From IMG/VR virus record IMGVR_UViG_3300028608_000096, positions 1 to 21,205 of that record: a DNA stretch of 21,205 bases; one strand, given 5' to 3'. The DNA is from a virus. The notes beneath the pieces are model-generated. The model was not told the origin of the DNA, searched no databases, and saw only the letters and a program-made list of their open reading frames with translations. The position numbers and the translations under genes were made by a program. Of this stretch, positions 8,407 through 15,159 are shown one piece after another (position 1 is the stretch's first letter; each line of letters opens with the position of its first letter).

Positions 8407-8434
8407 AATCTAACATCCGACAGCCCAAGGCCAA
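8407..8434 (-). promoter_or_regulatory. Possible promoter for the Imm-like gene
   Basis: On the minus strand TTGGCC, a 16-base spacer and TAGATT resemble a sigma-70 promoter, with four of six consensus bases in each box. It lies in the 68-base gap between the end of the GT reading frame and the Imm-like start. Transcription would begin about 20 bases upstream of the start codon. The match is modest. Confidence 0.33.
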
Positions 8435-8445
8435 AGGGTCAAGTG

Positions 8446-9134
8446 TCAGACCCACTGCTCCATGGCCTGCTCCAGACTGGTTACTCGACGATCTTCGTGC
8501 GGCGCAAAATCAGCAGGCACGAACGGCTCCGGCCGCCGCGTCCTGTCGCGGCCCTGGTTGGCAATGATCGAGGCCAGAAGGGCCGCAGATCGCTCAACTC
8601 TCATACCGATGTGGAGCGACCCCCGGCGGTTCCTGAACTTCACCCAGGAATGAAACTCACGCAGGCTCAGGGCTTCTTGAGCTTGCGCGATCGTGGAGCC
8701 GCCGACGCCGGCAAGGACGAGTTCGTGCCAGAGTTCGTCGAGCTCGGTGAGCTCGGCATCTTTCCCAAGTTGTTCACCTCATGAATGGCCGTGAGCAGTG
8801 CAACGGTCAGGTTGCCGTCCAGGGCGCCCATCCGCTTAATGCTGTCCTTGTCCTTGGCCAGCTCATCTGGATCGAGCGGGCCATGGGTGATATCAAGCGC
8901 GGTGAACACCGGGTTGCCTTCCTCGTCGCAGATGGCAGCAGCGATGCGGCCTGCGATGCTGTCCTGCTTGCCGCCGGCGGCGAGCACATCGCTGACCGCA
9001 GTCTGGTAACCCAGCGGACGAACGAACACGGTAGCAGTGATCATATCTGTACCCTGCCGCCAGGTGATTTCCTTCTCAACTGGCCGGCCGGTGAAAGAGC
9101 CCGCTTGCCGCAGGCTGTCGATGTTGAGCTTCAT
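8446..9134 (-). CDS. Tail assembly chaperone GT, -1 frameshift product
   Basis: This entry is the predicted fusion made by a -1 shift at 8760-8766: 125 residues from the upstream frame joined to 104 residues from the downstream frame, 229 in total. The downstream part has no start of its own near the junction and reads as a real protein (DELWHELVLAGVGG, HIGMRVERSAALLASIIANQ, VTSLEQAMEQW), like lambda gpT-type extensions. In lambda, G and GT bind the tape measure and recruit tube subunits. The gene lies between tube and tape measure as in lambda, apart from the inserted Imm-like gene. The fusion joins codons ending in GGA AAG to GAT GCC. Confidence 0.85.
8667..9134 (-). CDS. Tail assembly chaperone G (unshifted product)
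   Basis: The unshifted product is 155 residues. Its N-terminal 120 residues are a phage tail assembly chaperone (SLRQAGSFTGRPVEKEITW, then TATVFVRPLGYQTAVSD and an acidic region around DPDELAKDK). After the slip site at residue 125 it becomes Ser/Pro-rich and basic (MPSSPSSTNSGTNSSLP). That is what a second frame over a real gene looks like, so this tail may be of little importance. In lambda the short form is made in large excess over GT. The start is ATG at 9134, eight bases after the tube gene stop. Confidence 0.87.
   Translation of the reverse strand: MKLNIDSLRQAGSFTGRPVEKEITWRQGTDMITATVFVRPLGYQTAVSDVLAAGGKQDSIAGRIAAAICDEEGNPVFTALDITHGPLDPDELAKDKDSIKRMGALDGNLTVALLTAIHEVNNLGKMPSSPSSTNSGTNSSLPASAAPRSRKLKKP
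8739..8766 (-). promoter_or_regulatory. Programmed -1 frameshift site: GGGAAAG plus hairpin
   Basis: On the minus strand the heptamer G GGA AAG is in the correct phase (X XXY YYZ) with the G reading frame, at codons 123-125. It is the same heptamer used by lambda G/GT. Four bases later CGAGCTC-ACC-GAGCTCG can fold into a perfect 7-bp hairpin with a 3-base loop, a possible stimulator of slippage. The -1 frame is then open for 104 codons. Confidence 0.85.
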
Positions 9135-9142
9135 TGGCTACC

Positions 9143-9634
9143 TCAGGCGGTCTTCTTGATCCAGGCGGAGCCGCCCGAGCGTTGAATGGATACCGCAGTG
9201 CTGACCACGGCGTTGGCTGCGAAGTCGAACGGGAAGTCTGCAACGTAGCCTTCGTAGACGAACCAAGTGCGGCTTTCGGGCAGTTCGAAGTCATCCCCTT
9301 CGGTGTTGAGGGTCGGCGCCGCGGTGCCATCCGACCAACCTACTGCCCATTTGACCGTGGTGTCACCATCGGCCTCAGACATCTGATGGAGGCGAATGTG
9401 GCTGGCGTTGTTGGGATCGGCGTTGATGGTCAAAGACGCTTGGCCAGGGGTTCGCAATCCAGGCTTGTAGGTGCGCTCCTTCGAGCTGAGGCACGTGTCC
9501 TCGATCTGCTCCTTTGGAGATCCGCCAGGGTTGAAGGCGGTGGCGCACTCCACCTCCATCACGCTAAGCGGGCCTGTGCCAGTGGCAGGTGGCACCAGGG
9601 CGTAGACCTGGGTGCCTTGGGTCAAAATCGACAT
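9143..9634 (-). CDS. Major tail tube protein (lambda gpV-like)
   Basis: The 163-residue protein matches the phage tail tube family of lambda gpV ([16 protein letters not shown], a central [20 protein letters not shown] and a beta-rich remainder with [20 protein letters not shown]). Stacked rings of this protein form the flexible non-contractile tube around the tape measure. It has no obvious C-terminal Ig-like decoration domain, so it corresponds to the N-terminal part of lambda gpV. The ATG at 9634 has AGGAGA upstream. An upstream extension to 9670 would run through a terminator and is rejected. The neighbours are the tail terminator before and the chaperone after. Confidence 0.92.
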   Translation of the reverse strand: MSILTQGTQVYALVPPATGTGPLSVMEVECATAFNPGGSPKEQIEDTCLSSKERTYKPGLRTPGQASLTINADPNNASHIRLHQMSEADGDTTVKWAVGWSDGTAAPTLNTEGDDFELPESRTWFVYEGYVADFPFDFAANAVVSTAVSIQRSGGSAWIKKTA

Positions 9635-9655
9635 GGTGGTCTCCTGTCGGGCAAT

Positions 9656-9677
9656 AAAAAACCCGCACAAGGCGGGT
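9656..9677 (-). terminator. Intrinsic-terminator-like hairpin before the tube gene
   Basis: On the minus strand ACCCGC-CTTGT-GCGGGT is a 6-bp stem with a 5-base loop followed by TTTTT. It lies in the 61-base gap between the tail terminator gene and the tube gene. It would separate the head/neck genes from the tail genes if not overridden. Confidence 0.72.
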
Positions 9678-9695
9678 CGTATGGCATGGATTGAG

Positions 9696-10061
9696 CTATC
9701 GCTGGACTATCCAGTCCACGTCGAAGCTTGTTCGGTAATTCTTGGTGGTCGGGTCGCGCGCCTCTGCGCCCCACCTGGTGACGTACGCGCGCAGCTCGAT
9801 CGCATCGCGAATTGCGTCACGTACCTGGCGAACTGAGTCGGCGGTGGTGCCGTAAACATCGACCTGCAGGGTGAGGCCGTCGGCATCAGGGCGGCCGGCC
9901 AGGTAGTTTTCCGGGCTGCCGTTGACCAGTTGCCAGACCGCATAGGGCTTGGCCACTTTCTCCGGCGCCTCGCCGAATGAATAGAGCCGGAGCAGGCCAG
10001 GGCCAAGCATCGCCACGACAGCCGGATCGGCAGCGCAGACTTCGTAAATCGGTGCCTTCAT
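9696..10061 (-). CDS. Tail terminator / tail completion protein (DUF3168 type)
   Basis: The 121-residue protein fits the DUF3168/gp17 tail-completion family ([19 protein letters not shown], then [16 protein letters not shown] and [20 protein letters not shown]). A ring of this protein caps the tube and provides the face that joins the head. The start overlaps the upstream gene stop by four bases (ATGA). It is the last of a run of overlapping connector genes before the terminator and tube gene, the usual HK97-type order. Family membership is well supported. Confidence 0.85.
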   Translation of the reverse strand: MKAPIYEVCAADPAVVAMLGPGLLRLYSFGEAPEKVAKPYAVWQLVNGSPENYLAGRPDADGLTLQVDVYGTTADSVRQVRDAIRDAIELRAYVTRWGAEARDPTTKNYRTSFDVDWIVQR

Positions 10062-10543
10062 GAGGATGCCGCCTTCTTCGCAGCGCGCCGGATAGCGCGG
10101 TCAATGGCCTTCTCGTACTCAGTGACGAAGGTGTTGGTCACCTCGGCAATGTTGTTGGCCAGGGCCGGGCGCATGAATGGCGCAGCAGCCATCTTCTCGG
10201 TACCGAACTCGATCAGGCGCCAGTGAGGCGTCGGCGAGTTCGGGCTGAGGTCGCCGCCATCCTTGAGCACGGCGCCGTGCAGAACGCCGATCCGGAAACC
10301 CAGGTCACCGGACTGCTTGAACAGCCGGCCATTCCAGCGCAGGGCGATGTTGTCCGCGATCGAGCGGCCAGTTTCCTTATCGTCGATGCGCTCGGCGGCT
10401 TCCTTGGCCTTCTGCACCACCACCTGGGCAGCCTTCCGCAACGCGGCCCGGCCACCCTTGCGACGAACGTCATAGCTGACCGCGTCCAGCTTCCCCAGCA
10501 GGCTATCCAGGCCGGTGATAGTGAACTCGACGCCATCAGCCAT
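10058..10543 (-). CDS. HK97 gp10-type neck protein
   Basis: The 161-residue protein belongs to the HK97 gp10 family of neck / head-tail joining proteins. Typical elements are FTITGLDSLLGKLDAVS near the start, an Ala/Lys-rich helix (RAALRKAAQVVVQKAKEAA), WRLIEFGTEKMAAAPFMRP in the second half and a basic C-terminal helix. It acts at the head-tail junction during assembly. Its ATG overlaps the end of the head closure gene by eight bases and its own stop overlaps the next start, so translation is probably coupled. The length is usual for the family. Confidence 0.87.
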   Translation of the reverse strand: MADGVEFTITGLDSLLGKLDAVSYDVRRKGGRAALRKAAQVVVQKAKEAAERIDDKETGRSIADNIALRWNGRLFKQSGDLGFRIGVLHGAVLKDGGDLSPNSPTPHWRLIEFGTEKMAAAPFMRPALANNIAEVTNTFVTEYEKAIDRAIRRAAKKAASS

Positions 10544-10877
10544 CTTTCACACCCTTGGAGACCAAGATGGTCAAGTACTCCAGTCCGGACTTCGGGTCTT
10601 CAAGGGGAGGCCCTTCGAAGCTGAGGACCTCGCCTCGGTAGATGGCCCGCATCGTCGGCAGTACGCCGGCACGGTATCGGATCACAATGCGCGCAGTGGC
10701 CTCGGATTGAGACGCCTGAGCTGCCACCAGGTCGCGAGCCGATAGCGGCTCTACCCGAGCTGGGCATCTCGGCCAGCGAACCACCCACTGAGGTTCGCCA
10801 TACTCGCCGGTGATGGGATCTCGCGTAGCGATCTCTTCCTCGATGTCGAGACGGTGCCTAAGCTTGCCGGCCTGCAT
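10536..10877 (-). CDS. Head closure / head-tail joining protein (SPP1 gp16 type)
   Basis: The product is 113 residues from the ATG at 10877. It fits the phage head-tail joining family: GKLRHRLDIEEEI near the start (the usual LRHRI-type opening), then WPRCPARVEPLSARDLVAAQ and RGEVLSFEGPPLEDPKSGLEYL. It plugs the portal/adaptor after packaging and connects to the neck. The ATG shares one base with the upstream stop (TGATG). A GTG three bases earlier is also possible. Neighbours on both sides are connector proteins, in the normal order. Confidence 0.86.
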   Translation of the reverse strand: MQAGKLRHRLDIEEEIATRDPITGEYGEPQWVVRWPRCPARVEPLSARDLVAAQASQSEATARIVIRYRAGVLPTMRAIYRGEVLSFEGPPLEDPKSGLEYLTILVSKGVKDG

Positions 10878-11353
10878 CACACACCCATCCGGATGCGGTA
10901 CGGCATCAGCAAGTGCTGGGACGCCAGCGGCAACTCAGTGGCAATGGTGCCGGTGACGACATCCTCGCGGTTGGCGAACAGGTGGCCAAGCTTGAGCAGG
11001 CAAGCCGCCTGGATGGCGGGGTTAAGCACCATGCCGTAGGCGATGGAATCCGCCAGGTCGTAGGCATCCGCCAGGGCCTTGCGTGCGTGCTCAAGCAAAC
11101 GGCAGCGCATGGCGTGGTCCTGCTGCGCCTCAGCAGCAGCGACCGCGGCTGCGTTCGCCTCCCTGGCTTGCTCCATGGCGGTCGACACGCCGGCGCGGGC
11201 CTGATCGAGAGCAACCTGATCAGCGTAGAAGCGGCGGTTGAGGAACTGCATCGCCGCCTCCTCCGCCGCATCAAGTTGTGCCTGGACCAGCACCTGGTCA
11301 TCAGGTTCGGCCAGCAGGTGATGCATGGCCAGGTCGATGGCAATGACGGACAT
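10877..11353 (-). CDS. Head-tail connector / adaptor (gp6-like)
   Basis: The 158-residue, mostly helical protein fits the phage gp6-like adaptor family, which forms the ring below the portal. The N-terminus (IDLAMHHLLAEPDDQVLVQA, then AAEEAAMQFLNRRFY) is characteristic. The middle is an Ala-rich helical insert (AMEQAREANAAAVAAAEAQ). The C-terminal part (LNPAIQAACLLKLGHLFANRED) and closing LLMPYRIRMG match the family end. The start is two bases after the upstream gene. The longer central helix is somewhat unlike short gp6 proteins but is common in related phages. Confidence 0.83.
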   Translation of the reverse strand: MSVIAIDLAMHHLLAEPDDQVLVQAQLDAAEEAAMQFLNRRFYADQVALDQARAGVSTAMEQAREANAAAVAAAEAQQDHAMRCRLLEHARKALADAYDLADSIAYGMVLNPAIQAACLLKLGHLFANREDVVTGTIATELPLASQHLLMPYRIRMGV

Positions 11354-11355
11354 GA

Positions 11356-11604
11356 TCAGTCAGCCTTCTTCTTGGTGGTGGTGGCCTTGGTCTTGGTATC
11401 AGTGGTTACCGATGCCGAAGTGGTTGCGGCTGAAGGAGCATCGCCCAGGGTCAAGTCGACCAGAGCCTCATCACCGCCTTCATGCTTCTCCGCATACCCC
11501 TTCTGGATGAGTTCGCGGCCGTGCTGCTCATCGGTGATGAATGGGCTACCTTCAACCAGAGTTTTCCCGCCCAGGTAGAGCGGTTTCAAGGTCTTCATCT
11601 TCAT
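11356..11604 (-). CDS. Small conserved phage protein after the capsid gene
   Basis: The 82-residue product opens with MKMKTLKPLYLGGKTLVEG and then EQHGRELIQKGYAEK, the pattern of small proteins often found between capsid and connector genes. There the first half seems to form a small folded unit ending in a helix. The second half is a low-complexity Thr/Ala/Lys tail (SAATTSASVTTDTKTKATTT) that should be flexible. I cannot assign a function; a capsid-associated role is only suggested by position. The ATG at 11604 has GGAGG five bases upstream. A longer reading from 11649 would pass through a GC hairpin and is not preferred. Confidence 0.78.
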   Translation of the reverse strand: MKMKTLKPLYLGGKTLVEGSPFITDEQHGRELIQKGYAEKHEGGDEALVDLTLGDAPSAATTSASVTTDTKTKATTTKKKAD

Positions 11605-11617
11605 GACAGCCTCCAGC

Positions 11618-11638
11618 GGGCCGCCGCGCGGGCGGCCC
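11618..11638 (-). other. Perfect GC hairpin downstream of the capsid gene
   Basis: GGGCCGCC and GGCGGCCC form an 8-bp all-GC stem with a 5-base loop in the 41-base gap after the capsid stop. No T tract follows on the minus strand, so it is not a standard intrinsic terminator. It may stabilise the 3' end of capsid mRNA or pause polymerase. Confidence 0.6.
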
Positions 11639-11645
11639 ATACAGT

Positions 11646-12860
11646 TCATGGGGTAGTCGGGGCGGTGAAGTTGCCGTAGATGAAGGCCTCAGGGCGCTTC
11701 ACGGCCAGCGCGACACGCTCCTCGCAACGGATCGAGATCATGTTCTTCTCGAAGTCGTCGGCGTTCTCGGTGGAGATCACCACGTTGGCGTCTTCACGGT
11801 CGAACAGCTGGGCGCCAGTCTGGAAGGCGCCGGTCAGGAACTTGCCTTGGAAGGCGGCGATCTCGGTGGCAACGACCGGCAGCCCCCACAGCAGCGGCCC
11901 GGTCAGGCCCAGCGGGTTGGCCAGGATGTAGCGGCCAAGGGTATCCTTGGTCAGCTCGATCTTCGCCCAGTCAATAAAGTGCAAGACGTGGCCCGAAGCA
12001 GGCAGACGTGCCAGCTGCGCCTGCAGCATTGCCAGACGCAGGTCATCGATACCGGACTGCTGGTCAACTTCGAACGCAGCCGCGAAAGCGGTGGCTTGCG
12101 GCACGATGCCGTGCAGGTGCACGCCAGTGCCGTCCCCGAACAAGATTTCCTGCTCTTCGGCGTACTTCAGGCCGTAGCGCATCTCGGTGTCGATAGTGGA
12201 CTGCAGTTGCGCGAAGTCGTCCAGGATCTGCTTGGACGCCTTGAACATGTGAGCGATGGTGCTCACCGGGGTGATCTTGGTAGCGAACTGGATATCGCTG
12301 TACGGCTTCGCGGTGTTCTCAGCCACGACGCGCGCGGCGTTGGTGAAGCCGGTCTGCTGCACCCAGAAGATCGCGGGAGAGGTGGTTCGGCCCGGGGCAA
12401 TCAGGTCGCGGATGAACAGGCGCTGCTTCGGCTCGGCATCGATGCCAGGCAGGCGCTGTGGCTCGACCACGCCCTCGGCAACGCCGGAGCTGATCAGGGC
12501 TGCCTGCACTGGAACGCTGACGCGGCGGTTACCCTCGACGCTGGCTGCGAACTGCTTCAGCGCTTCGCTCTTGATCACGACGCCACCAACGGTGTCGCGA
12601 GGGGTGGCAGCACTGTTGGCTGGGTTGCGCACCAGCTCCTGCTCCATTTCACCGAGGCGGGCCTTAAGCTGCTTTTCGGCCTCGGTGAGCGAGTTGAACT
12701 TGGTGGCCAGTTCGTCGACGGTTGCCTTGGTCTCGCTCGACAGAGAGCCTGCCTTCTTGGCTTCGGCAAGGGCATTCTCGGCCTGCTTGCTGAATTCGTC
12801 GGTCGCCTTCTTCAGTTCGGCGGATACGTTCTTCAGCAGATCTGCGGTGGATTCACTCAT
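11646..12860 (-). CDS. Major capsid protein, HK97 gp5 family
   Basis: The 404-residue protein has an N-terminal charged coiled-coil (about residues 1-85), the delta or scaffold-like domain, followed by the HK97 fold. My hand alignment to HK97 gp5 shows matching blocks: RLPGI, RDLIAPGRTTS, FTNAARVVAE, ILFGDGTG, LLWGLPVV and the ending EKNMISIRCEERVALAVKRP. The residues that form and catalyse the HK97 cross-link have equivalents here: K185 (K169), N373 (N356) and E380 (E363). The pro-domain cut is expected near residue 119-120, leaving about 285 residues. The ATG at 12860 overlaps the protease stop (ATGA) with GGAG upstream. The protease just upstream is the likely processing enzyme. Confidence 0.95.
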   Translation of the reverse strand: MSESTADLLKNVSAELKKATDEFSKQAENALAEAKKAGSLSSETKATVDELATKFNSLTEAEKQLKARLGEMEQELVRNPANSAATPRDTVGGVVIKSEALKQFAASVEGNRRVSVPVQAALISSGVAEGVVEPQRLPGIDAEPKQRLFIRDLIAPGRTTSPAIFWVQQTGFTNAARVVAENTAKPYSDIQFATKITPVSTIAHMFKASKQILDDFAQLQSTIDTEMRYGLKYAEEQEILFGDGTGVHLHGIVPQATAFAAAFEVDQQSGIDDLRLAMLQAQLARLPASGHVLHFIDWAKIELTKDTLGRYILANPLGLTGPLLWGLPVVATEIAAFQGKFLTGAFQTGAQLFDREDANVVISTENADDFEKNMISIRCEERVALAVKRPEAFIYGNFTAPTTP

Positions 12861-13744
12861 GGTTTTGCTCCGGTTTGGATAGCTGCTGCCGAGAACCGCG
12901 CGAGTGCGGCTTGTAAGTCGGCGATGGGGTTGGCCAGGTCGGCCGGTGTTTCGGCAGCGTTCTGCTTGCCGGAGCTGGTAGCGCCAGGCGTACCAGCTTT
13001 GAGGTCTTGAATCAGCGCACGCCGGTCGGTGCGCGACATGCCTTGCTTGGCGAGAATCACGTCCAGGCGGCGGGCCGCTACCTGATGAGGCGCTGAGGCC
13101 TGCGGGTCTTCCTGGATAGCGTCGGAGGCAAGCAAGCTGTCGGCGAAGCCAGCCTCGATTGCGGCGGTTCCGCCCATCCAGGTCTCCACGTCCATCAGCT
13201 TGCGCATCGCATCTGGCTTGTCTCCGGTGCGAACCGAGTAGATGTCGGCCAGCGTGCCGTCGATTTGCTCGAGGAAATCGGCAACTTCGCGGATCTCATT
13301 GCGATCGCCTGCGGCCATGGTCCAGCTGTTGTGGATCATCAGGAACCCCGCCCGGGCGACCTGAACTTCATCGGCGGCCATCGCGATGAAGGATGCGGCC
13401 GAGGCAGCCAAACCAAGCACCTGGACGGTCACTTTGCCCTTGTGCTCGCGCAGCAAGTTGTAGATGGCCAGGCCTTCGAAGACATCGCCTCCAGGGCTGT
13501 TGATTTTCACGGTCACATCGTTGTCGCCGATGGAGCGGAGTGCGGCGCTGATGCGCTTGGCTGTAACGCCTTCGCCAGTCCACCAGTCGAAGCCAATCGG
13601 GTCGTACATGGTGATGGTGTTGTCGTCAGTCGCTGCTGCCTTGATCGACGGGTTCCAGCGCTCCAGGGCCATCGGCATCAGATCGCAGTGGATCTGCGCG
13701 CGCGGGCGTGCCGCCGGAGCCTCCGGAATGGTCTTCAGTGTCAT
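12857..13744 (-). CDS. ClpP-like head maturation protease (S14)
   Basis: The 295-residue protein is a ClpP-fold serine protease of the kind that trims the capsid pro-domain during head maturation. Visible motifs are VKINSPGGDVFEGLAIYNLL (oxyanion region, about residues 79-98), the nucleophile S115 in GLAASAAS and H138 in LMIHNSW. The third position falls in VETWMGGTAAIEAGFADS, where a Glu (E187) stands where ClpP has Asp; Glu here is not rare in phage members. The last 60 residues form a Pro/Ala-rich tail beyond the protease fold. The start has GGAG six bases upstream, 14 bases after the portal stop. Confidence 0.92.
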   Translation of the reverse strand: MTLKTIPEAPAARPRAQIHCDLMPMALERWNPSIKAAATDDNTITMYDPIGFDWWTGEGVTAKRISAALRSIGDNDVTVKINSPGGDVFEGLAIYNLLREHKGKVTVQVLGLAASAASFIAMAADEVQVARAGFLMIHNSWTMAAGDRNEIREVADFLEQIDGTLADIYSVRTGDKPDAMRKLMDVETWMGGTAAIEAGFADSLLASDAIQEDPQASAPHQVAARRLDVILAKQGMSRTDRRALIQDLKAGTPGATSSGKQNAAETPADLANPIADLQAALARFSAAAIQTGAKP

Positions 13745-13758
13745 GAGTTACTCCAGGG

Positions 13759-15159
13759 TCAGGCTGCTTTGAGCAGTGGCAGTGAGATCAGGGCATGAGC
13801 CATCACTGGGCCGTCGGGGTTGCCAGATTCCAGCGCCTTGGACGCTAGGTCGAACGCATCACTGATCGCACCTTTGTCCCCGCTCTGGTTGGCGGCGGCG
13901 ATGCGTAGCATGAAAGCGGTGGCCGCAGGCGACATGCCAGCCGACTGTTTGCCCAGCTGATCTAGCGGAACAAGCGCCGACTGCACCGTGAAGGTGTCGC
14001 CGCCGGGGATCGGCGCCAGGTTCTCAAGCCGCCGCACTTCGTTCCGACTCATCCAGCCATTCTGCAGGGCTGTGTTGTACCAGGCGCCGCGACCCGCGCT
14101 GTCCGCGCGTAGCAGCCCTTCTACCGCGAACTCAGCAAAGAATTCATCGGCGTCAGCCTCGCCGATCAGGCAGCGGGTGATTTCCTGCTCAATGTTGACG
14201 AGCAGTGGTCGCAGGCTGTTGGTCAGGAAGTGCAGGTTCTGCGCCTCCACCGAGCTGGCCCAGCTGGATTGTTTGTCCATATGCCCCACCATGAACGGCG
14301 GAACGCGGAACCAGCGGCAGATTTCTTCAACGTTGAACGAGCGGGATTCCAGCATCTGGGCCGCCTCAGGGTTCATCGTGATGCCCTGGTACTTCATGCC
14401 CGCCTCGGCCACCATGATCTTGCCGGCGTTCTTGGAACCCATGAAGGCGCCAAGGCTGGCCCTCAGCTGCTCACGCTGCTCTGGCTTCAGTAGCGTGTCG
14501 CTACTGAGGATGCCGGAGGCCTGCATGCCTTGGGCAAACACCTTCGCAGCGGCCTCCTCGGCAGACATGGCTGAGCCGAAGATGTCACGCCCCGTGGTCA
14601 CGGGAAGCATGCCGCACACACCATCCAAGCCGAATCCACGGATGTGCATCAGGCTCTTTTCGGGGATGTCCCGGTCGGTACCGTTTTCAACGTAGGTGTA
14701 TTTGAGCCTGCCGTTGTCCTGCCGCTTCACCTTCATGCACTGAGGCAGCAGCGGCACCAGTGCGACCAGACGATTACCGATGAACTTCTTCTCGACGAAG
14801 GCATTGCCGCGAAGGCAGATGCTCGCCACGACCAGCAGCATGAAGCGTTGCGGGGTCATTTCGCTGTTTGGCACTCGGCAGAGCAGCCGGAACAGCGGGT
14901 GATCCTTGGCGGTTTCCCGAGACCCGTCGGGCATCCGGCGATACAGCTTCAGCGGCAGGGTCGAAACCGACTCTGACAGCAGCCGCACACAGGCCCAGAC
15001 AGTGGAGAGCTGCAATGCCTTGTCGACCGTAACATGCTGTCCGCTCGCCGACGTGCCAAACCATTCTTGCCAGAAGGCGCCGTCTTTCAAGCTGATGGGC
15101 ACGCCCAGCCAATCCAGCACAGCAGACTTTATCCGCCCTGGTTTCTTTTCGCGTGCCAT
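13759..15159 (-). CDS. Portal protein, HK97 gp3 family
   Basis: The 466-residue protein is an HK97-type portal, the dodecameric ring through which DNA is packaged and ejected. Recognisable parts are LSTVWACVRLLSESVSTLPL near residue 50, ASICLRGNAFVEKK in the middle, and the block FNVEEICRWFRVPPFMVGHM followed by AQNLHFLTNSLRPLL and RADSAGRGAWYNTALQNGWM. These are standard for the family. The C-terminal 70 residues are Ala/Ser-rich and more variable. The ATG overlaps the large terminase stop by one base (TAATG), so the two are probably translationally coupled. Confidence 0.95.
   Translation of the reverse strand: MAREKKPGRIKSAVLDWLGVPISLKDGAFWQEWFGTSASGQHVTVDKALQLSTVWACVRLLSESVSTLPLKLYRRMPDGSRETAKDHPLFRLLCRVPNSEMTPQRFMLLVVASICLRGNAFVEKKFIGNRLVALVPLLPQCMKVKRQDNGRLKYTYVENGTDRDIPEKSLMHIRGFGLDGVCGMLPVTTGRDIFGSAMSAEEAAAKVFAQGMQASGILSSDTLLKPEQREQLRASLGAFMGSKNAGKIMVAEAGMKYQGITMNPEAAQMLESRSFNVEEICRWFRVPPFMVGHMDKQSSWASSVEAQNLHFLTNSLRPLLVNIEQEITRCLIGEADADEFFAEFAVEGLLRADSAGRGAWYNTALQNGWMSRNEVRRLENLAPIPGGDTFTVQSALVPLDQLGKQSAGMSPAATAFMLRIAAANQSGDKGAISDAFDLASKALESGNPDGPVMAHALISLPLLKAA

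Noticed and set aside
8446-8643. Separate gene for the downstream part of the tail chaperone region
   Set aside because: The frame continues upstream to the GGGAAAG slip site and matches a GT extension, so it is better read as part of the frameshift product.
9635-9670. Earlier start for the tail tube gene
   Set aside because: It would begin in a terminator hairpin; AGGAGA precedes the ATG at 9634.
11847-13010. Long plus-strand open frame (387 codons) opposite the capsid gene
   Set aside because: It lies entirely over the capsid and protease genes, lacks a recognisable fold, and is the kind of antisense frame that GC-rich genes produce by chance.
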